A stretch of 64,000 nt of DNA. It comes from Brevibacterium renqingii. GTDB lineage: Bacteria > Actinomycetota > Actinomycetes > Actinomycetales > Brevibacteriaceae. Position 1 is the first letter of the stretch. Each line of letters starts with the position of its first letter. Shown here piece by piece: positions 42,437 to 51,145 of the stretch. The notes under the pieces were generated by a model. The model was not told the origin of the DNA and ran no database searches. It saw only the letters and a program-made list of their open reading frames with translations. Where the stretch lies: assembly GCF_017808105.1 (NCBI RefSeq), contig NZ_JADBHF010000001.1, positions 248,001 to 312,000 of the forward strand, in the 5' to 3' direction. Position numbers and translations under genes: made by a program.

Positions 42437-44344
42437 ATGCCCAGGGAGAAGCGAACCATTCTGTCGAAGGGGCCCGCCGGACCGGTGGTCCGCCTGAGTC
42501 GGTGGGTCCGCCTCGGCGTGGCCGGACGGATCATGTTCGCGAACTCGATCATGCTCGTGGGCATCATGGTGCTCACGACGAGTCTCCTCTACATCCAGCT
42601 CTCCCAGCTGAACACGAAGCGGGAGCAGGACCTGCTGAGCTCGGCCGCGGACAACCTGTCGCTGTCCCTCGGCCTCGTCGGCACCGGAGAGGCCGGGCAG
42701 GACGACTTCCTCGATGCCGAGTCCCGAGCCGATGTCGAGACCATGCTGGGCAACGTCATCAGCCAGTACGAATTCGATGTGGCCGCCGTCGTGCCCTTGG
42801 ACTTCCTGCTCACCCCGCCCACCCTCGGCTCACCCGATCGGCAGCAGACGCTGGAGGAGCAGATCGCCTCGGCGAACTCCGGGCGGATCCCCGAGGACTC
42901 GATCGACCAGCTGGCGCAGTCCGTCGACGAGGAGGCCATCGAGGACGGCGAGTCGAGCGTGCGCTTCATCGACGACGGCGGGCCCGGCGACGGCACCATG
43001 TACGTCATCACCCCGGTGCACGCCGAACACGTCGGCGCAGACGGGCTGGGACCGGACACCGTCGTCGGCGCCGTGATCGTCGGCAGCTCCGCCGACTCGG
43101 TCCGTGAGGGCTTCCTCGCGCAGAGCAAATGGCTCATCGGCATCGCCGCGCTCACCCTCGCCCTCGGCATCGGCTCCTCCTGGGTGACGTCCCGTGGGCT
43201 GCGCAGAGTCACCGGCGACTACGGCGCCGATGAGCTGCGCAGCATGCTCGATTTCTACTCCTCGGTGCTCAAGGCGGTCTCCGAAGGCCTGCTGCTGGTC
43301 GACCGCTCACGGGGGATCGTGCTCATCAACGCCGAGGCCAGGGAGCTGCTCGGCTTGCCGACGGCCGACGACGAAGCGGACCCGATCTCCGCCTCGGCCG
43401 GTGACGCGCCCCCGGCCGAGACCTCTGCGGTGGGTGCGCCGCTGGACGAGCTCGACCTGCCCGAGGCACTGCTCGATCTGCTCGCCTCGGGCCGCTGGGC
43501 CCGCGACGAGATCCACTACACCGACGACCGCGTCCTCGTGGTCAACCAGCAGCCCACCGAGGCCGCCAGCGACACCTGGGTCGTGACGATGCGCGACCAT
43601 ACGGAACTGGCCGAGCTCTCGGGCGAACTCGTCTCCGTCCGCTCCTTCTCCGACTCGCTGCGGGCACAGACCCACGAATACGCGAACCGGCTGCACATGG
43701 TCGTGTCCCTGCTCGAGACCGGACATGTCGACGAGGCCATCGACTTCGCGGCCAAAGACCTCGACGATCTCAACCGCGCGGGCGGGGACGGCTCGATGAC
43801 CTTCGACCACCCGGTCCTCTCCGCACTGCTGCTGTCGAAGATCGCGCAGGCCGGTGAGGTGGGAATCGAGATGACGGTGGACACCGCGGGTCTCACCGGC
43901 AGCCTCGGCGGGGACGACCGGGATCTCGCGACGATCCTCGGCAACCTCATCGACAATGCCTTCGACGCCCTGAGCAGACAGGACGTGCCGCCCGAGGACA
44001 AGAGGGTGCACGTCCACCTCTCCGGTGCGGGCGGTCCCGCGGGCTTCACGATCGAGGTCAGCGACGACGGGCCCGGCATCGACGAGGAGCACCTCGATGC
44101 GATCTTCGAACGGGGCTGGTCGACGAAGCACGACGGAGTCGAGACCGACCAGGGACAGGGACGTCAGCAGACAGGCACCCGCGGGGTCGGACTCTCGCTG
44201 GTCGTACAGGCGATCCGGCGCCTCGGGGGAGCCGTGGACGTGCAGGGCCGCGGTGAGGACTGCGACCGATTCAAGGGAGCTGTGCTCACGGTGTGGCTGC
44301 CGGACGCAGCCGGGACCGGACTCGGCTCGTTTCCCAATGATTGA
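42437..44344 (+). CDS. Sensor histidine kinase, DcuS/CitA type
   Basis: Kinase of about 635 residues that likely senses a carboxylate outside the cell. A helix at about 30-55 and another near 230-250 enclose a periplasmic-type domain. A cytoplasmic PAS domain follows (VLKAVSEGLLLVDRSRGIVLINAEARELLG). The phosphoacceptor region reads SLRAQTHEYANRLHMVVSLLE, the non-classical H box of the CitA group. The ATPase domain has GNLIDNAFDALSRQ and TRGVGLSLVVQAIRRLGG. The matching CitB-type regulator gene lies 1.4 kb downstream, separated by a thiolase gene. Confidence 0.92.
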   Translation: MPREKRTILSKGPAGPVVRLSRWVRLGVAGRIMFANSIMLVGIMVLTTSLLYIQLSQLNTKREQDLLSSAADNLSLSLGLVGTGEAGQDDFLDAESRADVETMLGNVISQYEFDVAAVVPLDFLLTPPTLGSPDRQQTLEEQIASANSGRIPEDSIDQLAQSVDEEAIEDGESSVRFIDDGGPGDGTMYVITPVHAEHVGADGLGPDTVVGAVIVGSSADSVREGFLAQSKWLIGIAALTLALGIGSSWVTSRGLRRVTGDYGADELRSMLDFYSSVLKAVSEGLLLVDRSRGIVLINAEARELLGLPTADDEADPISASAGDAPPAETSAVGAPLDELDLPEALLDLLASGRWARDEIHYTDDRVLVVNQQPTEAASDTWVVTMRDHTELAELSGELVSVRSFSDSLRAQTHEYANRLHMVVSLLETGHVDEAIDFAAKDLDDLNRAGGDGSMTFDHPVLSALLLSKIAQAGEVGIEMTVDTAGLTGSLGGDDRDLATILGNLIDNAFDALSRQDVPPEDKRVHVHLSGAGGPAGFTIEVSDDGPGIDEEHLDAIFERGWSTKHDGVETDQGQGRQQTGTRGVGLSLVVQAIRRLGGAVDVQGRGEDCDRFKGAVLTVWLPDAAGTGLGSFPND

Positions 44345-44375
44345 AACCGATCCCGCCCGACCGGCATTCCCGATC

Positions 44376-44381
44376 TAGACT
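44376..44381 (+). promoter_or_regulatory. -10 box TAGACT upstream of the thiolase gene
   Basis: TAGACT lies 56 nt before the thiolase ATG. Transcription from here would give a leader of about 50 nt with GAGGAG near its end, in contrast to the leaderless starts nearby. Confidence 0.45.
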
Positions 44382-44437
44382 GCACGCAGGATGCGCGCGG
44401 CCGGCGAGGGCCGCGTGCCGAGGAGTGGAGGAGCCCA

Positions 44438-45655
44438 ATGGACCAGGACATCGTCGTATGTGAGCCGCTGAGGACCCCGATCGGAGCCTTCGGAGGTCAG
44501 TTCCGGGACATTCCCGCGCATGAACTCTCCGCCACCGTCGTCCGAGAGCTGATGAACCGCACCGGACTGAACCCCGAACTCGTCGCCGACGTCATCATGG
44601 GGCAGGGCTACGCCACCTCCGAGGCTCCCTGCATCGGCCGTGTCACCGCGCTCGACGCGGGGCTGCCCGTGACCGTGCCCGGCAAGCAGGTCGACCGGCG
44701 CTGCGGTTCGGGTCTGCAGGCGATCATCGACGCGGCCATGGTCGTTGGCTCCGGAAACGGCGACTTCGTCATCGCCGGCGGCGTCGAGTCCATGTCGCAC
44801 GCTCCCTTCTACAACGACACCATCAGGTGGGGTGTGCGCGGGGGCAATGCCGATTTCATCGACTCGCTCGCCCGCGGCCGGACCACTCCGGGCGGGAGGT
44901 TCCACCCCGTTGCAGGCGGCATGCTCGAGACCGCTGAGAACCTGCGCCGCGAGTACTCGATCGGTCGCGAGGAGCAGGACGAGCTCGCCTTCACCTCCCA
45001 CCAGCGGGCGGCCGCGGCGGCAGCCGATGGACGGTTCGCCGAGGAGATCGTGCCCGTGACGATCCCCGCCACCCGCAAGATCGCCGAACACGAAGTCGAG
45101 ACTGATGAGCACATCCGCCCCGATACGGACCTCGAGAAGCTCGCGCGGCTGCGTCCCATCAGGGGCAGGGTCGACGAGGAGGCGACCGTGACCGCCGGCA
45201 ACGCCTCGGGACAGAACGACGGAGCAGCGGCCGCCATCGTCACCACACGGTCCGCCGCCGAGGCGCACGGACTCAAACCGCTCGGCCGCCTGGTCAGCTG
45301 GGCTGTTTCCGGTGTGGCCCCGGAGACCATGGGCATCGGCCCGGTACCGGCCACCGCCCGGGCGCTCGAGAAGGCCGGGCTCGAGCTGTCCGATATCGAC
45401 CTCATCGAACTCAACGAGGCCTTCGCCGCGCAGGCGCTCGCAGTCACCCGTGAATGGGGACTGGGCAAGGAGGACTTCGGCCGCCTCAACGTCAACGGCT
45501 CGGGCATCTCGCTCGGGCACCCCGTCGGCGCTACGGGCGGCCGGATCTTGGCCACTCTGCTGCGCGAGATGGATCGCCGCGAGGCCCGTTTCGGCCTGGA
45601 GACCATGTGCATCGGCGGCGGCCAGGGCATCGCAGCCGTCTTCGAACGCATGTGA
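44438..45655 (+). CDS. Acetyl-CoA C-acyltransferase (thiolase)
   Basis: Thiolase of 405 residues that condenses or cleaves acyl-CoA. Catalytic Cys89 lies in VDRRCGSGLQA; the second pair is the His in SLGHPVGATGGR and the Cys in CIGGGQGIA near the C-terminus. NEAFAAQALAV is the conserved middle motif. GAGGAG precedes the ATG. It is placed between the CitA-type kinase and CitB-type regulator genes, an unusual neighbourhood for a metabolic gene; the system may control it. Degradative and biosynthetic classes cannot be separated from sequence by eye. Confidence 0.94.
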   Translation: MDQDIVVCEPLRTPIGAFGGQFRDIPAHELSATVVRELMNRTGLNPELVADVIMGQGYATSEAPCIGRVTALDAGLPVTVPGKQVDRRCGSGLQAIIDAAMVVGSGNGDFVIAGGVESMSHAPFYNDTIRWGVRGGNADFIDSLARGRTTPGGRFHPVAGGMLETAENLRREYSIGREEQDELAFTSHQRAAAAAADGRFAEEIVPVTIPATRKIAEHEVETDEHIRPDTDLEKLARLRPIRGRVDEEATVTAGNASGQNDGAAAAIVTTRSAAEAHGLKPLGRLVSWAVSGVAPETMGIGPVPATARALEKAGLELSDIDLIELNEAFAAQALAVTREWGLGKEDFGRLNVNGSGISLGHPVGATGGRILATLLREMDRREARFGLETMCIGGGQGIAAVFERM

Positions 45656-45730
45656 CTCGCACGGCACGCATGGCTGCGCGTTCCGGACCTGTGTCGCTGA
45701 TGTGCCCAGGCTGGAACACGAACCAAGGGT

Positions 45731-45761
45731 CCCCTCAGTGAGCTGAAGCTAGACTGAGGGG
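45731..45761. promoter_or_regulatory. Inverted repeat around the regulator promoter
   Basis: CCCCTCAG (45731-45738) and CTGAGGGG (45754-45761) flank the TAGACT -10 box (45750-45755). It may be the thiolase terminator, an operator for the regulator itself, or both. Confidence 0.45.
45750..45755 (+). promoter_or_regulatory. -10 box TAGACT, leaderless start of the CitB-type regulator
   Basis: TAGACT ends 7 nt before the ATG at 45763, with no ribosome-binding site. Confidence 0.55.
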
Positions 45762-45762
45762 C

Positions 45763-46497
45763 ATGTCAGACACAACTGGGTCCGAATCGAGCATCGGTGT
45801 GCTCGTCGTCGAGGACGAGGCGGTCGCCGCGCGTGCTCACGCGAAGTACGTCGAACGTCTCGACGGCTATCACGTTGCGGGAGTGGCGAAGAACGCCACC
45901 CAGGCGATGGCCGCGCTGACCGGACAGATCTACGGACTCGACCCCGAGGGCATCCACCTCGTCCTCCTGGATATGAATCTGCCCGACGGTCATGGGATCC
46001 AGGTCTGTCGGGCGATCCGCGGGCAGCGCGTCGAGGTCGACATCATCGCCGTCACCGCTGCCCGGGACATGCAGATCGTGCAGGAGGCCCTGTCCTACGG
46101 GGTCGCCCAATACATCATCAAGCCCTTCACCTTCCCGGTCTTCAAGTCCAAGCTCGAGGCCTACTCATCGTTCCGCAACCGCCTCGGCGGGGACTCGGGC
46201 GAGGGCGAGGTCACGCAGACCGAGGTCGACAAGGCGATCTCGGCTCTGCGCACCCACACCGTGGCGGCCACCGCCAAAGGGGTCCCCGACGCTGTGCAGG
46301 ACGAAGTCAGGAGCCTCCTCGGTGAGAAGCCGGGCCAGTCCGCCGCCGAGGTGGCCGAAGGCCTCGGAGTCTCCCGGGTCACTGCCCGCCGCTACCTCGA
46401 GTCCATGGCCGACGCCGGCATGCTCGAGCGTCGCCCGAGGTACGGGGCCGCAGGTCGCCCCGTCCTCGAGTACACCGTCGTCACCGAGAACGCCTGA
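45763..46497 (+). CDS. Response regulator, CitB/DcuR family
   Basis: Regulator of 244 residues. The receiver opens IGVLVVEDEAVAARAHAKYV, with the phosphoacceptor Asp in LVLLDMNLPDGHG and Lys in YIIKPFTFPVF. The C-terminal domain has a helix-turn-helix, QSAAEVAEGLGVSRVTARRYLESMADAGML, and the wing sequence RRPRYGAAGRPVLEY typical of CitB/DcuR. It should pair with the CitA-type kinase encoded at 42.4 kb. It has its own promoter. Likely targets are carboxylate-uptake or breakdown genes, possibly including the neighbouring thiolase; this is inference. Confidence 0.92.
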   Translation: MSDTTGSESSIGVLVVEDEAVAARAHAKYVERLDGYHVAGVAKNATQAMAALTGQIYGLDPEGIHLVLLDMNLPDGHGIQVCRAIRGQRVEVDIIAVTAARDMQIVQEALSYGVAQYIIKPFTFPVFKSKLEAYSSFRNRLGGDSGEGEVTQTEVDKAISALRTHTVAATAKGVPDAVQDEVRSLLGEKPGQSAAEVAEGLGVSRVTARRYLESMADAGMLERRPRYGAAGRPVLEYTVVTENA

Positions 46498-46570
46498 GGC
46501 AGCAGCCGCCTGCCCTCGAGCATCGGGCCGCGCACCCCGGTGCGCCTCGGCGCGCGAAGCGGCCTCCCGC

Positions 46571-46617
46571 GCAGCGGATATGCTCGCAGGTGGCGGCGCA
46601 GCGGACATGCTCGCAGG
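46571..46617. repeat. 27-bp period tandem repeat
   Basis: GCAGCGGATATGCTCGCAGG (46571-46590) recurs with one change at 46598-46617. It lies in the gap after the regulator gene. Confidence 0.85.
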
Positions 46618-46621
46618 CCGC

Positions 46622-46679
46622 TAGGTGGTCGAAATGGGCGGACACACCCGCGGTGAATTCATCCCAAAACGACCACCTA
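46622..46679. terminator. Hairpin between convergent regulator and aldehyde dehydrogenase genes
   Basis: TAGGTGGTCG (46622-46631) pairs with CGACCACCTA (46670-46679); past a symmetrical A3/A3 internal loop a further TGGG/CCCA pairs. Its outer arm (GGTGGTCG) is shared with the hairpin at 26064-26126. Apart from this and the tandem repeat, 46498-46716 holds nothing I can name. Confidence 0.6.
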
Positions 46680-46716
46680 TGACCGCTTGCGATGACGCCA
46701 GGCGGCGCTCGCGGCC

Positions 46717-48294
46717 CTATCGCATCCGCAGGGCCCGCATCACCGACAGCGCCCCGGTCATGAGCGAGGCGAATCTCTGCTGATCGAGGGGACCGGCGGG
46801 CGCGAGCGGGTGGAGCCGCTGTTCGGCGATCGTGTGCGTGTGCATGAACTGGTGGATGCCCTCGATCCCGTGCCGGTGCCCCAGCCCCGAGGCCTTGACG
46901 CCGCCGGCCGGTGCCGCGACCGAGCCCCAGCTCGCCGGGTAGACCTCGTTGACATTGACCATTCCCGCCGCCACCTGGCGGGCGAACTCGCGCCCGCGGG
47001 AGCGCGAGTAGACGGAAGCGCTCAAGCCGTACTCGCTGTCATTGGCTGCGGCCACCGCCTCGGCGTCGGACGATACCGGGTAGACGGCGACGACGGGACC
47101 GAAGGTCTCCTGCCGGCGCAGCTCCGCCTCGGCGGGAACGTCCGTGAGCACGGTCGGAGCATAGAAGAACGGTCCGAGTTCGGGCACGGGGTGCCCGCCG
47201 GCGATGACCGTCGCCCCGACCTCCCGGGCCTGATCGACATGAGCGCTCACCCGCTCGAGCTGCTTCGGCCCGGCCAGGGACCCCATCCCCGGGCCGTACG
47301 CGTAGTCGGCGCTCAGGGTCAGGGCACGGGCCGCCTCGGCGAAGTGGGCGCAGAAGACGGGGTAGAGGTCCTGGTGGACGTAGATGCGCTCGATGGAGAT
47401 GCACAGCTGGCCCGCCGAGGAGAAGCTGCCCCGGACGGCGCCCTCGACAGCGGCGGGCAGATCGGCGTCCGAGAGCACGAGCAGGGGATTCTTGCCCCCG
47501 AGTTCGAGAGCGGTCGGCAGCAGTCGCTGCCCCGCCTCGGCGGCGATCGATCGTCCTGCAGCCGTCGACCCGGTGAACGAGAGCCCATCGGCGCCGGCCA
47601 TGAGGGCGGGCCCGACTTCGTCGACGGTGCCGGGCACGAGCTGCCAGACCTCGGCGGGCAGGCCGGCCGCGATCGCGAGGCGACGCATGAGGATCGCGGT
47701 CAGGGTGGTCTGCGAATCGGGTTTGTGGACGACGGCGTTGCCGGCGGCCAGGGACGCGAACAGATCGGTCGCGCCCAAGGTCAGCGGGTAGTTCCACGGC
47801 GTGATGAACCCGATCACGCCCAGCGGAGTGCGGGTCACCTCGGTGCGGGTGAGGGCCGGGATCGCCCCGCGGCGGCGCTCGGGCCGGAGGTACTGAGAGG
47901 TCATCACGCCGTAGTGGCGCAGGACGTTGAATGTGTCGAGGACCTCGTCATAGGCGTGGATGCGGGCCTTGCCGGTCTCGAACTGGATGACGTCGAGCAG
48001 CAGGTCCTCGTGCCGGCGCAGTGTCGAATGCAGTCGCATCAGCACCTTCGCCCGGTGCTCGGGGGACTGCGCGGCCCATGCTCGAGCGGCGATGCGAGCG
48101 GTCGTATAGGCGGCCTCGACATCGGCGGCCGTGTTCTGGGCGAAGCGATCGAACTCCTCACCGGTGAACGGTTCGGGGCTGCGCACCCGCGTACCCGATC
48201 CCGAGGCCTCGGCATAGGGATCGGTGTCGAGGAGGTCCCGCAGGGCCGCGGTGACGTGGGAGGCGGTGGGAGCAGCGGCGGATTCGGATCTCAT
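46717..48294 (-). CDS. Aldehyde dehydrogenase, succinate-semialdehyde type
   Basis: NAD(P)-dependent aldehyde dehydrogenase of 525 residues. GVIGFITPWNYPLTLGATD starts the cofactor-binding part, FTGSTAAGRSIA is the Rossmann turn, the general base Glu lies in TALELGGKNP, and the catalytic Cys is in SSAGQLCISIERIYV. ETFGPVVAVYPV and the C-terminal GVKASGLGHRHG complete the family pattern. Similarity to GabD2-type enzymes suggests succinate semialdehyde as substrate, but this is uncertain. AGAGGG stands about 7 nt before the ATG at 48294. It is read divergently from the D-threonine-aldolase-like gene. Confidence 0.93.
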   Translation of the reverse strand: MRSESAAAPTASHVTAALRDLLDTDPYAEASGSGTRVRSPEPFTGEEFDRFAQNTAADVEAAYTTARIAARAWAAQSPEHRAKVLMRLHSTLRRHEDLLLDVIQFETGKARIHAYDEVLDTFNVLRHYGVMTSQYLRPERRRGAIPALTRTEVTRTPLGVIGFITPWNYPLTLGATDLFASLAAGNAVVHKPDSQTTLTAILMRRLAIAAGLPAEVWQLVPGTVDEVGPALMAGADGLSFTGSTAAGRSIAAEAGQRLLPTALELGGKNPLLVLSDADLPAAVEGAVRGSFSSAGQLCISIERIYVHQDLYPVFCAHFAEAARALTLSADYAYGPGMGSLAGPKQLERVSAHVDQAREVGATVIAGGHPVPELGPFFYAPTVLTDVPAEAELRRQETFGPVVAVYPVSSDAEAVAAANDSEYGLSASVYSRSRGREFARQVAAGMVNVNEVYPASWGSVAAPAGGVKASGLGHRHGIEGIHQFMHTHTIAEQRLHPLAPAGPLDQQRFASLMTGALSVMRALRMR

Positions 48295-48330
48295 CAGGTT
48301 CCCTCTCATGTGACGTGGGTCATCTGCGGA

Positions 48331-48336
48331 TAGACT
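48331..48336 (+). promoter_or_regulatory. -10 box TAGACT, leaderless start at 48344
   Basis: TAGACT ends 7 nt before the ATG at 48344. Confidence 0.55.
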
Positions 48337-48343
48337 ACCGAAC

Positions 48344-49603
48344 ATGGTTTCGAGGGATCTGCGTCGTGCATTGGATGGAATCGGGGCACCGACGGCCGTG
48401 ATCGATCTCGGGGCATTCGATTCCAATCTCGACGCGCTGGCCGAACGTGCCCGAGGCCTGCCGATCCGGATCGCCACGAAGTCCCTGCGCACCGCATCTG
48501 CGATCGAACGGGCACTGGAGCATCCCGCTTACTCCGGCGTGCTCGCCTATTCGGTGCCGGAGGCCCTCACACTCCATGCCCGCGGCGTCCGCGACATCGT
48601 CATCGGCTACCCGAGCCTCGATCGGCGGGCCCTGGCCGATCTCCTCGCCGAGGCGGATGCGACCGGCACCATCACGCTGATGATCGATTCCGTCGCCCAC
48701 CTCGACGTCATCGACGACGTCCGCAGAGGCCTCGCCGAGGCGGGGGAGGGCACCGCCGTGGGGCGGTCCGCGACCGCGCAGCATCGCGACACCGCCGAGG
48801 CGGCGGCCGCCTCGGTGCGGGTGTGCATCGACGTCGATTCCTCCTTCCGCCCCGCCGAGGCCTGGCTGGGCGATCGGATCCACATCGGGGCCCGGCGCTC
48901 GCCGATCAGAGAAGCGAGCTCCGCCGCCGCACTCGCGGAACAGGTCGCGGCCCGACCCGGTTTCGAACTCGTCGGACTGATGTTCTACGAGGGACAGATC
49001 GCCGGCACCGCCGACGCCGGACGCTCCGCCCGGCAGGCCGTCGTCCGGGCTTTGCAGAGGGCCTCGATCGCGGAACTCGCCGAGCGCAGGGCCGCCGTCA
49101 CCGCCGCCGTGCGCGATGTCGCCGAACTCGAATTCGTCAACGGCGGCGGCACGGGCTCCTTCGAATCCAGCGCGGTCGCGGGCACGCTCACCGAACTCGC
49201 TGCGGGGTCCGGACTCTTCTCCCCGGCGCTCTTCGACGGCTACACGCATTTCCGCCACAGTCCCGCCGCCTTTTTCGCCACGCCGGTCGTACGCCGACCG
49301 GCGCCGGGCTGGGTGACGGTGTTCAAGGGCGGTTTCATCGCCTCCGGAGTGCCCGGAGAAGACCGGGCGCCGACCATCGCCTGGCCGCCGGGGCTCGAGT
49401 ACTCGAGCCTCGAAGGGGCCGGCGAGGTGCAGACGCCGCTGACGGGGCCCGGGACCGAAGTCCTGCGCATCGGCGACCTCGTATGGTTCCGCCATGCGAA
49501 GGCCGGGGAGCTGGCCGAACACTTCAACGAATTCCTCGTCGTCTCGGGAGCGACCGTCGTCGAGAGCTGGTCGACGTACCGGGGAGAAGGGCTGGTGCTG
49601 TGA
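48344..49603 (+). CDS. PLP-dependent amino-acid deaminase/aldolase (D-threonine aldolase-like)
   Basis: Fold-type III pyridoxal-phosphate enzyme of 419 residues with an alanine-racemase-like N-terminal barrel. The PLP Lys lies in IRIATKSLRTAS, near residue 46. FVNGGGTGSFESS is the phosphate-binding loop, and the C-terminal domain carries the metal-binding or catalytic HAKAGELAEHFNEFLVVSG seen in D-threonine aldolases. It overlaps the following aldonolactone oxidase gene by 4 bp, a pairing that recurs in actinobacteria. The true substrate is not clear; a D-amino acid or a hydroxy amino acid is likely. Confidence 0.88.
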   Translation: MVSRDLRRALDGIGAPTAVIDLGAFDSNLDALAERARGLPIRIATKSLRTASAIERALEHPAYSGVLAYSVPEALTLHARGVRDIVIGYPSLDRRALADLLAEADATGTITLMIDSVAHLDVIDDVRRGLAEAGEGTAVGRSATAQHRDTAEAAAASVRVCIDVDSSFRPAEAWLGDRIHIGARRSPIREASSAAALAEQVAARPGFELVGLMFYEGQIAGTADAGRSARQAVVRALQRASIAELAERRAAVTAAVRDVAELEFVNGGGTGSFESSAVAGTLTELAAGSGLFSPALFDGYTHFRHSPAAFFATPVVRRPAPGWVTVFKGGFIASGVPGEDRAPTIAWPPGLEYSSLEGAGEVQTPLTGPGTEVLRIGDLVWFRHAKAGELAEHFNEFLVVSGATVVESWSTYRGEGLVL

Positions 49604-51015
49604 GCACGATGAACAGGGGCGGAGCGGTTCGCACAGGACTTTTCGCGGGAACCGGTGCCGCCGGCCAGCGTACGGGCCGGGCCAGCCGCGCGTTCAGGAG
49701 CTGGTCCGGGCACGTCCACGCTCATCCGCACACCTTCGAAAGCCCCGCCTCGGTCGAGGCGCTGTCAGATGTCGTCGATCGGGCGAGCGCTGCCGGCGAC
49801 CGGCTGCGTGTCGTCGGTGCGGGCCATTCCTTCACCCCGATCGCCGCCGGAACAGACGTCATGGTCAACCTCGACGAGCTCACCGGCATCGTCGCCGTCG
49901 ACGAAACCGCTCGCCGCGTGCGCTTTCGCGCCGGCACTCGGCTGCGCGACATCCCCGCGCTCCTGGAGCCCTTCGGTCTGGCCCTGGCCAATCAGGGCGA
50001 CGTCAACCCGCAGTCGCTGGCCGGCGCGATCTCGACCAGCACCCACGGCACCGGACTCGGATTCACCGGTTTCGCCGGCACCGTCACCGGACTGAGCCTG
50101 ATGGGCCCGGATGGAAACGTACGCGAACTGTCCGCGGAGACCGAAGCCGAGGCATTCGATCTGGCTCGCGTGAGCCTGGGCGTGCTCGGAGTCGTCACCG
50201 AGGTCGAACTCCAATGCGTTCGCGCTTTCGACCTCATCGCCGAGGAGCACGTCGTCGGATTCGCCGAGCTGCTCGACGGACTCTCCGAAAGGATGCAGGC
50301 GGCGGACCACTTCGAGTTCTACTGGTTCCCGCACACCGATGCGGCGCTGACGAAGACGAACACTCGTGTGGCTCCGGACGATGCCGGACCCGGGCGATTG
50401 GCCGCGGCGTTGCCGCGCAACCGCTGGGTCACCCTGCTCGACAAGGAGATCGTGGAGAACGGGGCCCTCCGGCTGGCCGTCGAGCTCGGTGCCGCAGTGC
50501 CGAACGTGGTGCCCTCGATCAACCGCCTCGCCCAGTCCCTGGTCTCGGATCGGATGTACCGGGCGGCCGGTCATGACGTATTCGTGACCCCGCGCCGGGT
50601 GCGATTCAACGAGATGGAGTACGCCCTGCCGTTCGCCGCCGGCGCCGAGGCGATTCGGGAGATCAGGGAGATGATCGAGGCGAAGGGCTGGTCGATCTCC
50701 TTCCCCATCGAGGTCCGGTGCGCGGCCGCCGACGATGTGCCGCTGTCGACGGCGACGGGACGGGAGACGATGTACATCGCCGTCCACCGGTTCGCCAAGG
50801 AGGACTTCGCCGAGTACTTCCGTGTCGTCGAAGCGATCCTCCGCCGCCACGGGGGCCGGCCTCACTGGGGGAAGATCCATACGCTTGCGGCCGCTGATCT
50901 GCGCGAGCTCTACTCGCGCTTCGACGACTTCTGTGCCCTGCGGGCCCGCCTGGACCCCGACGCGATGTTCGGCAATCGGTACACGGACTCGCTGTTCGGG
51001 CTCAGCCGCCGCTGA
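49600..51015 (+). CDS. FAD-linked oxidase, D-arabinono-1,4-lactone oxidase family
   Basis: Vanillyl-alcohol-oxidase-type flavoprotein of 471 residues. The FAD-binding domain has RLRVVGAGHSFTPIAAGTDVMVNL, with the flavin-contacting His, and GAISTSTHGTGLGFTG. The C-terminal ALO domain ends in RPHWGKIHTLAAADLRELYSRFDDF and DPDAMFGNRYTDSLFG. The GTG at 49600 is 9 nt after GGAGAAGG and overlaps the previous stop by 4 bp. It would oxidise a sugar lactone or polyol, passing electrons to oxygen or another acceptor. Coupling to the aldolase-like gene suggests a shared pathway not known to me. Confidence 0.92.
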   Translation: MSTMNRGGAVRTGLFAGTGAAGQRTGRASRAFRSWSGHVHAHPHTFESPASVEALSDVVDRASAAGDRLRVVGAGHSFTPIAAGTDVMVNLDELTGIVAVDETARRVRFRAGTRLRDIPALLEPFGLALANQGDVNPQSLAGAISTSTHGTGLGFTGFAGTVTGLSLMGPDGNVRELSAETEAEAFDLARVSLGVLGVVTEVELQCVRAFDLIAEEHVVGFAELLDGLSERMQAADHFEFYWFPHTDAALTKTNTRVAPDDAGPGRLAAALPRNRWVTLLDKEIVENGALRLAVELGAAVPNVVPSINRLAQSLVSDRMYRAAGHDVFVTPRRVRFNEMEYALPFAAGAEAIREIREMIEAKGWSISFPIEVRCAAADDVPLSTATGRETMYIAVHRFAKEDFAEYFRVVEAILRRHGGRPHWGKIHTLAAADLRELYSRFDDFCALRARLDPDAMFGNRYTDSLFGLSRR

Positions 51016-51133
51016 CGGGTTCGGCTCCGACCGCCCGCTGCGTCCGAGGCTCAGTCCTTCCCACTGCGTCGCCGCGGCCGCTGCCGATTCGCACTGAGGA
51101 TCTGAGGGGGCTTGTGGCCCGTGAGCGGGCTGA

Positions 51134-51139
51134 TACGCT
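51134..51139 (+). promoter_or_regulatory. -10 box TACGCT, leaderless start of MHS transporter gene
   Basis: TACGCT ends 6 nt before the ATG at 51146; TTGTGG 16 bp further upstream may be the -35 element. Confidence 0.5.
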
Positions 51140-51145
51140 CGGGCC

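Noticed and set aside
46810..48333. Long open frame antisense to the aldehyde dehydrogenase gene
   Set aside because: All catalytic motifs are on the other strand; no recognisable domain here.
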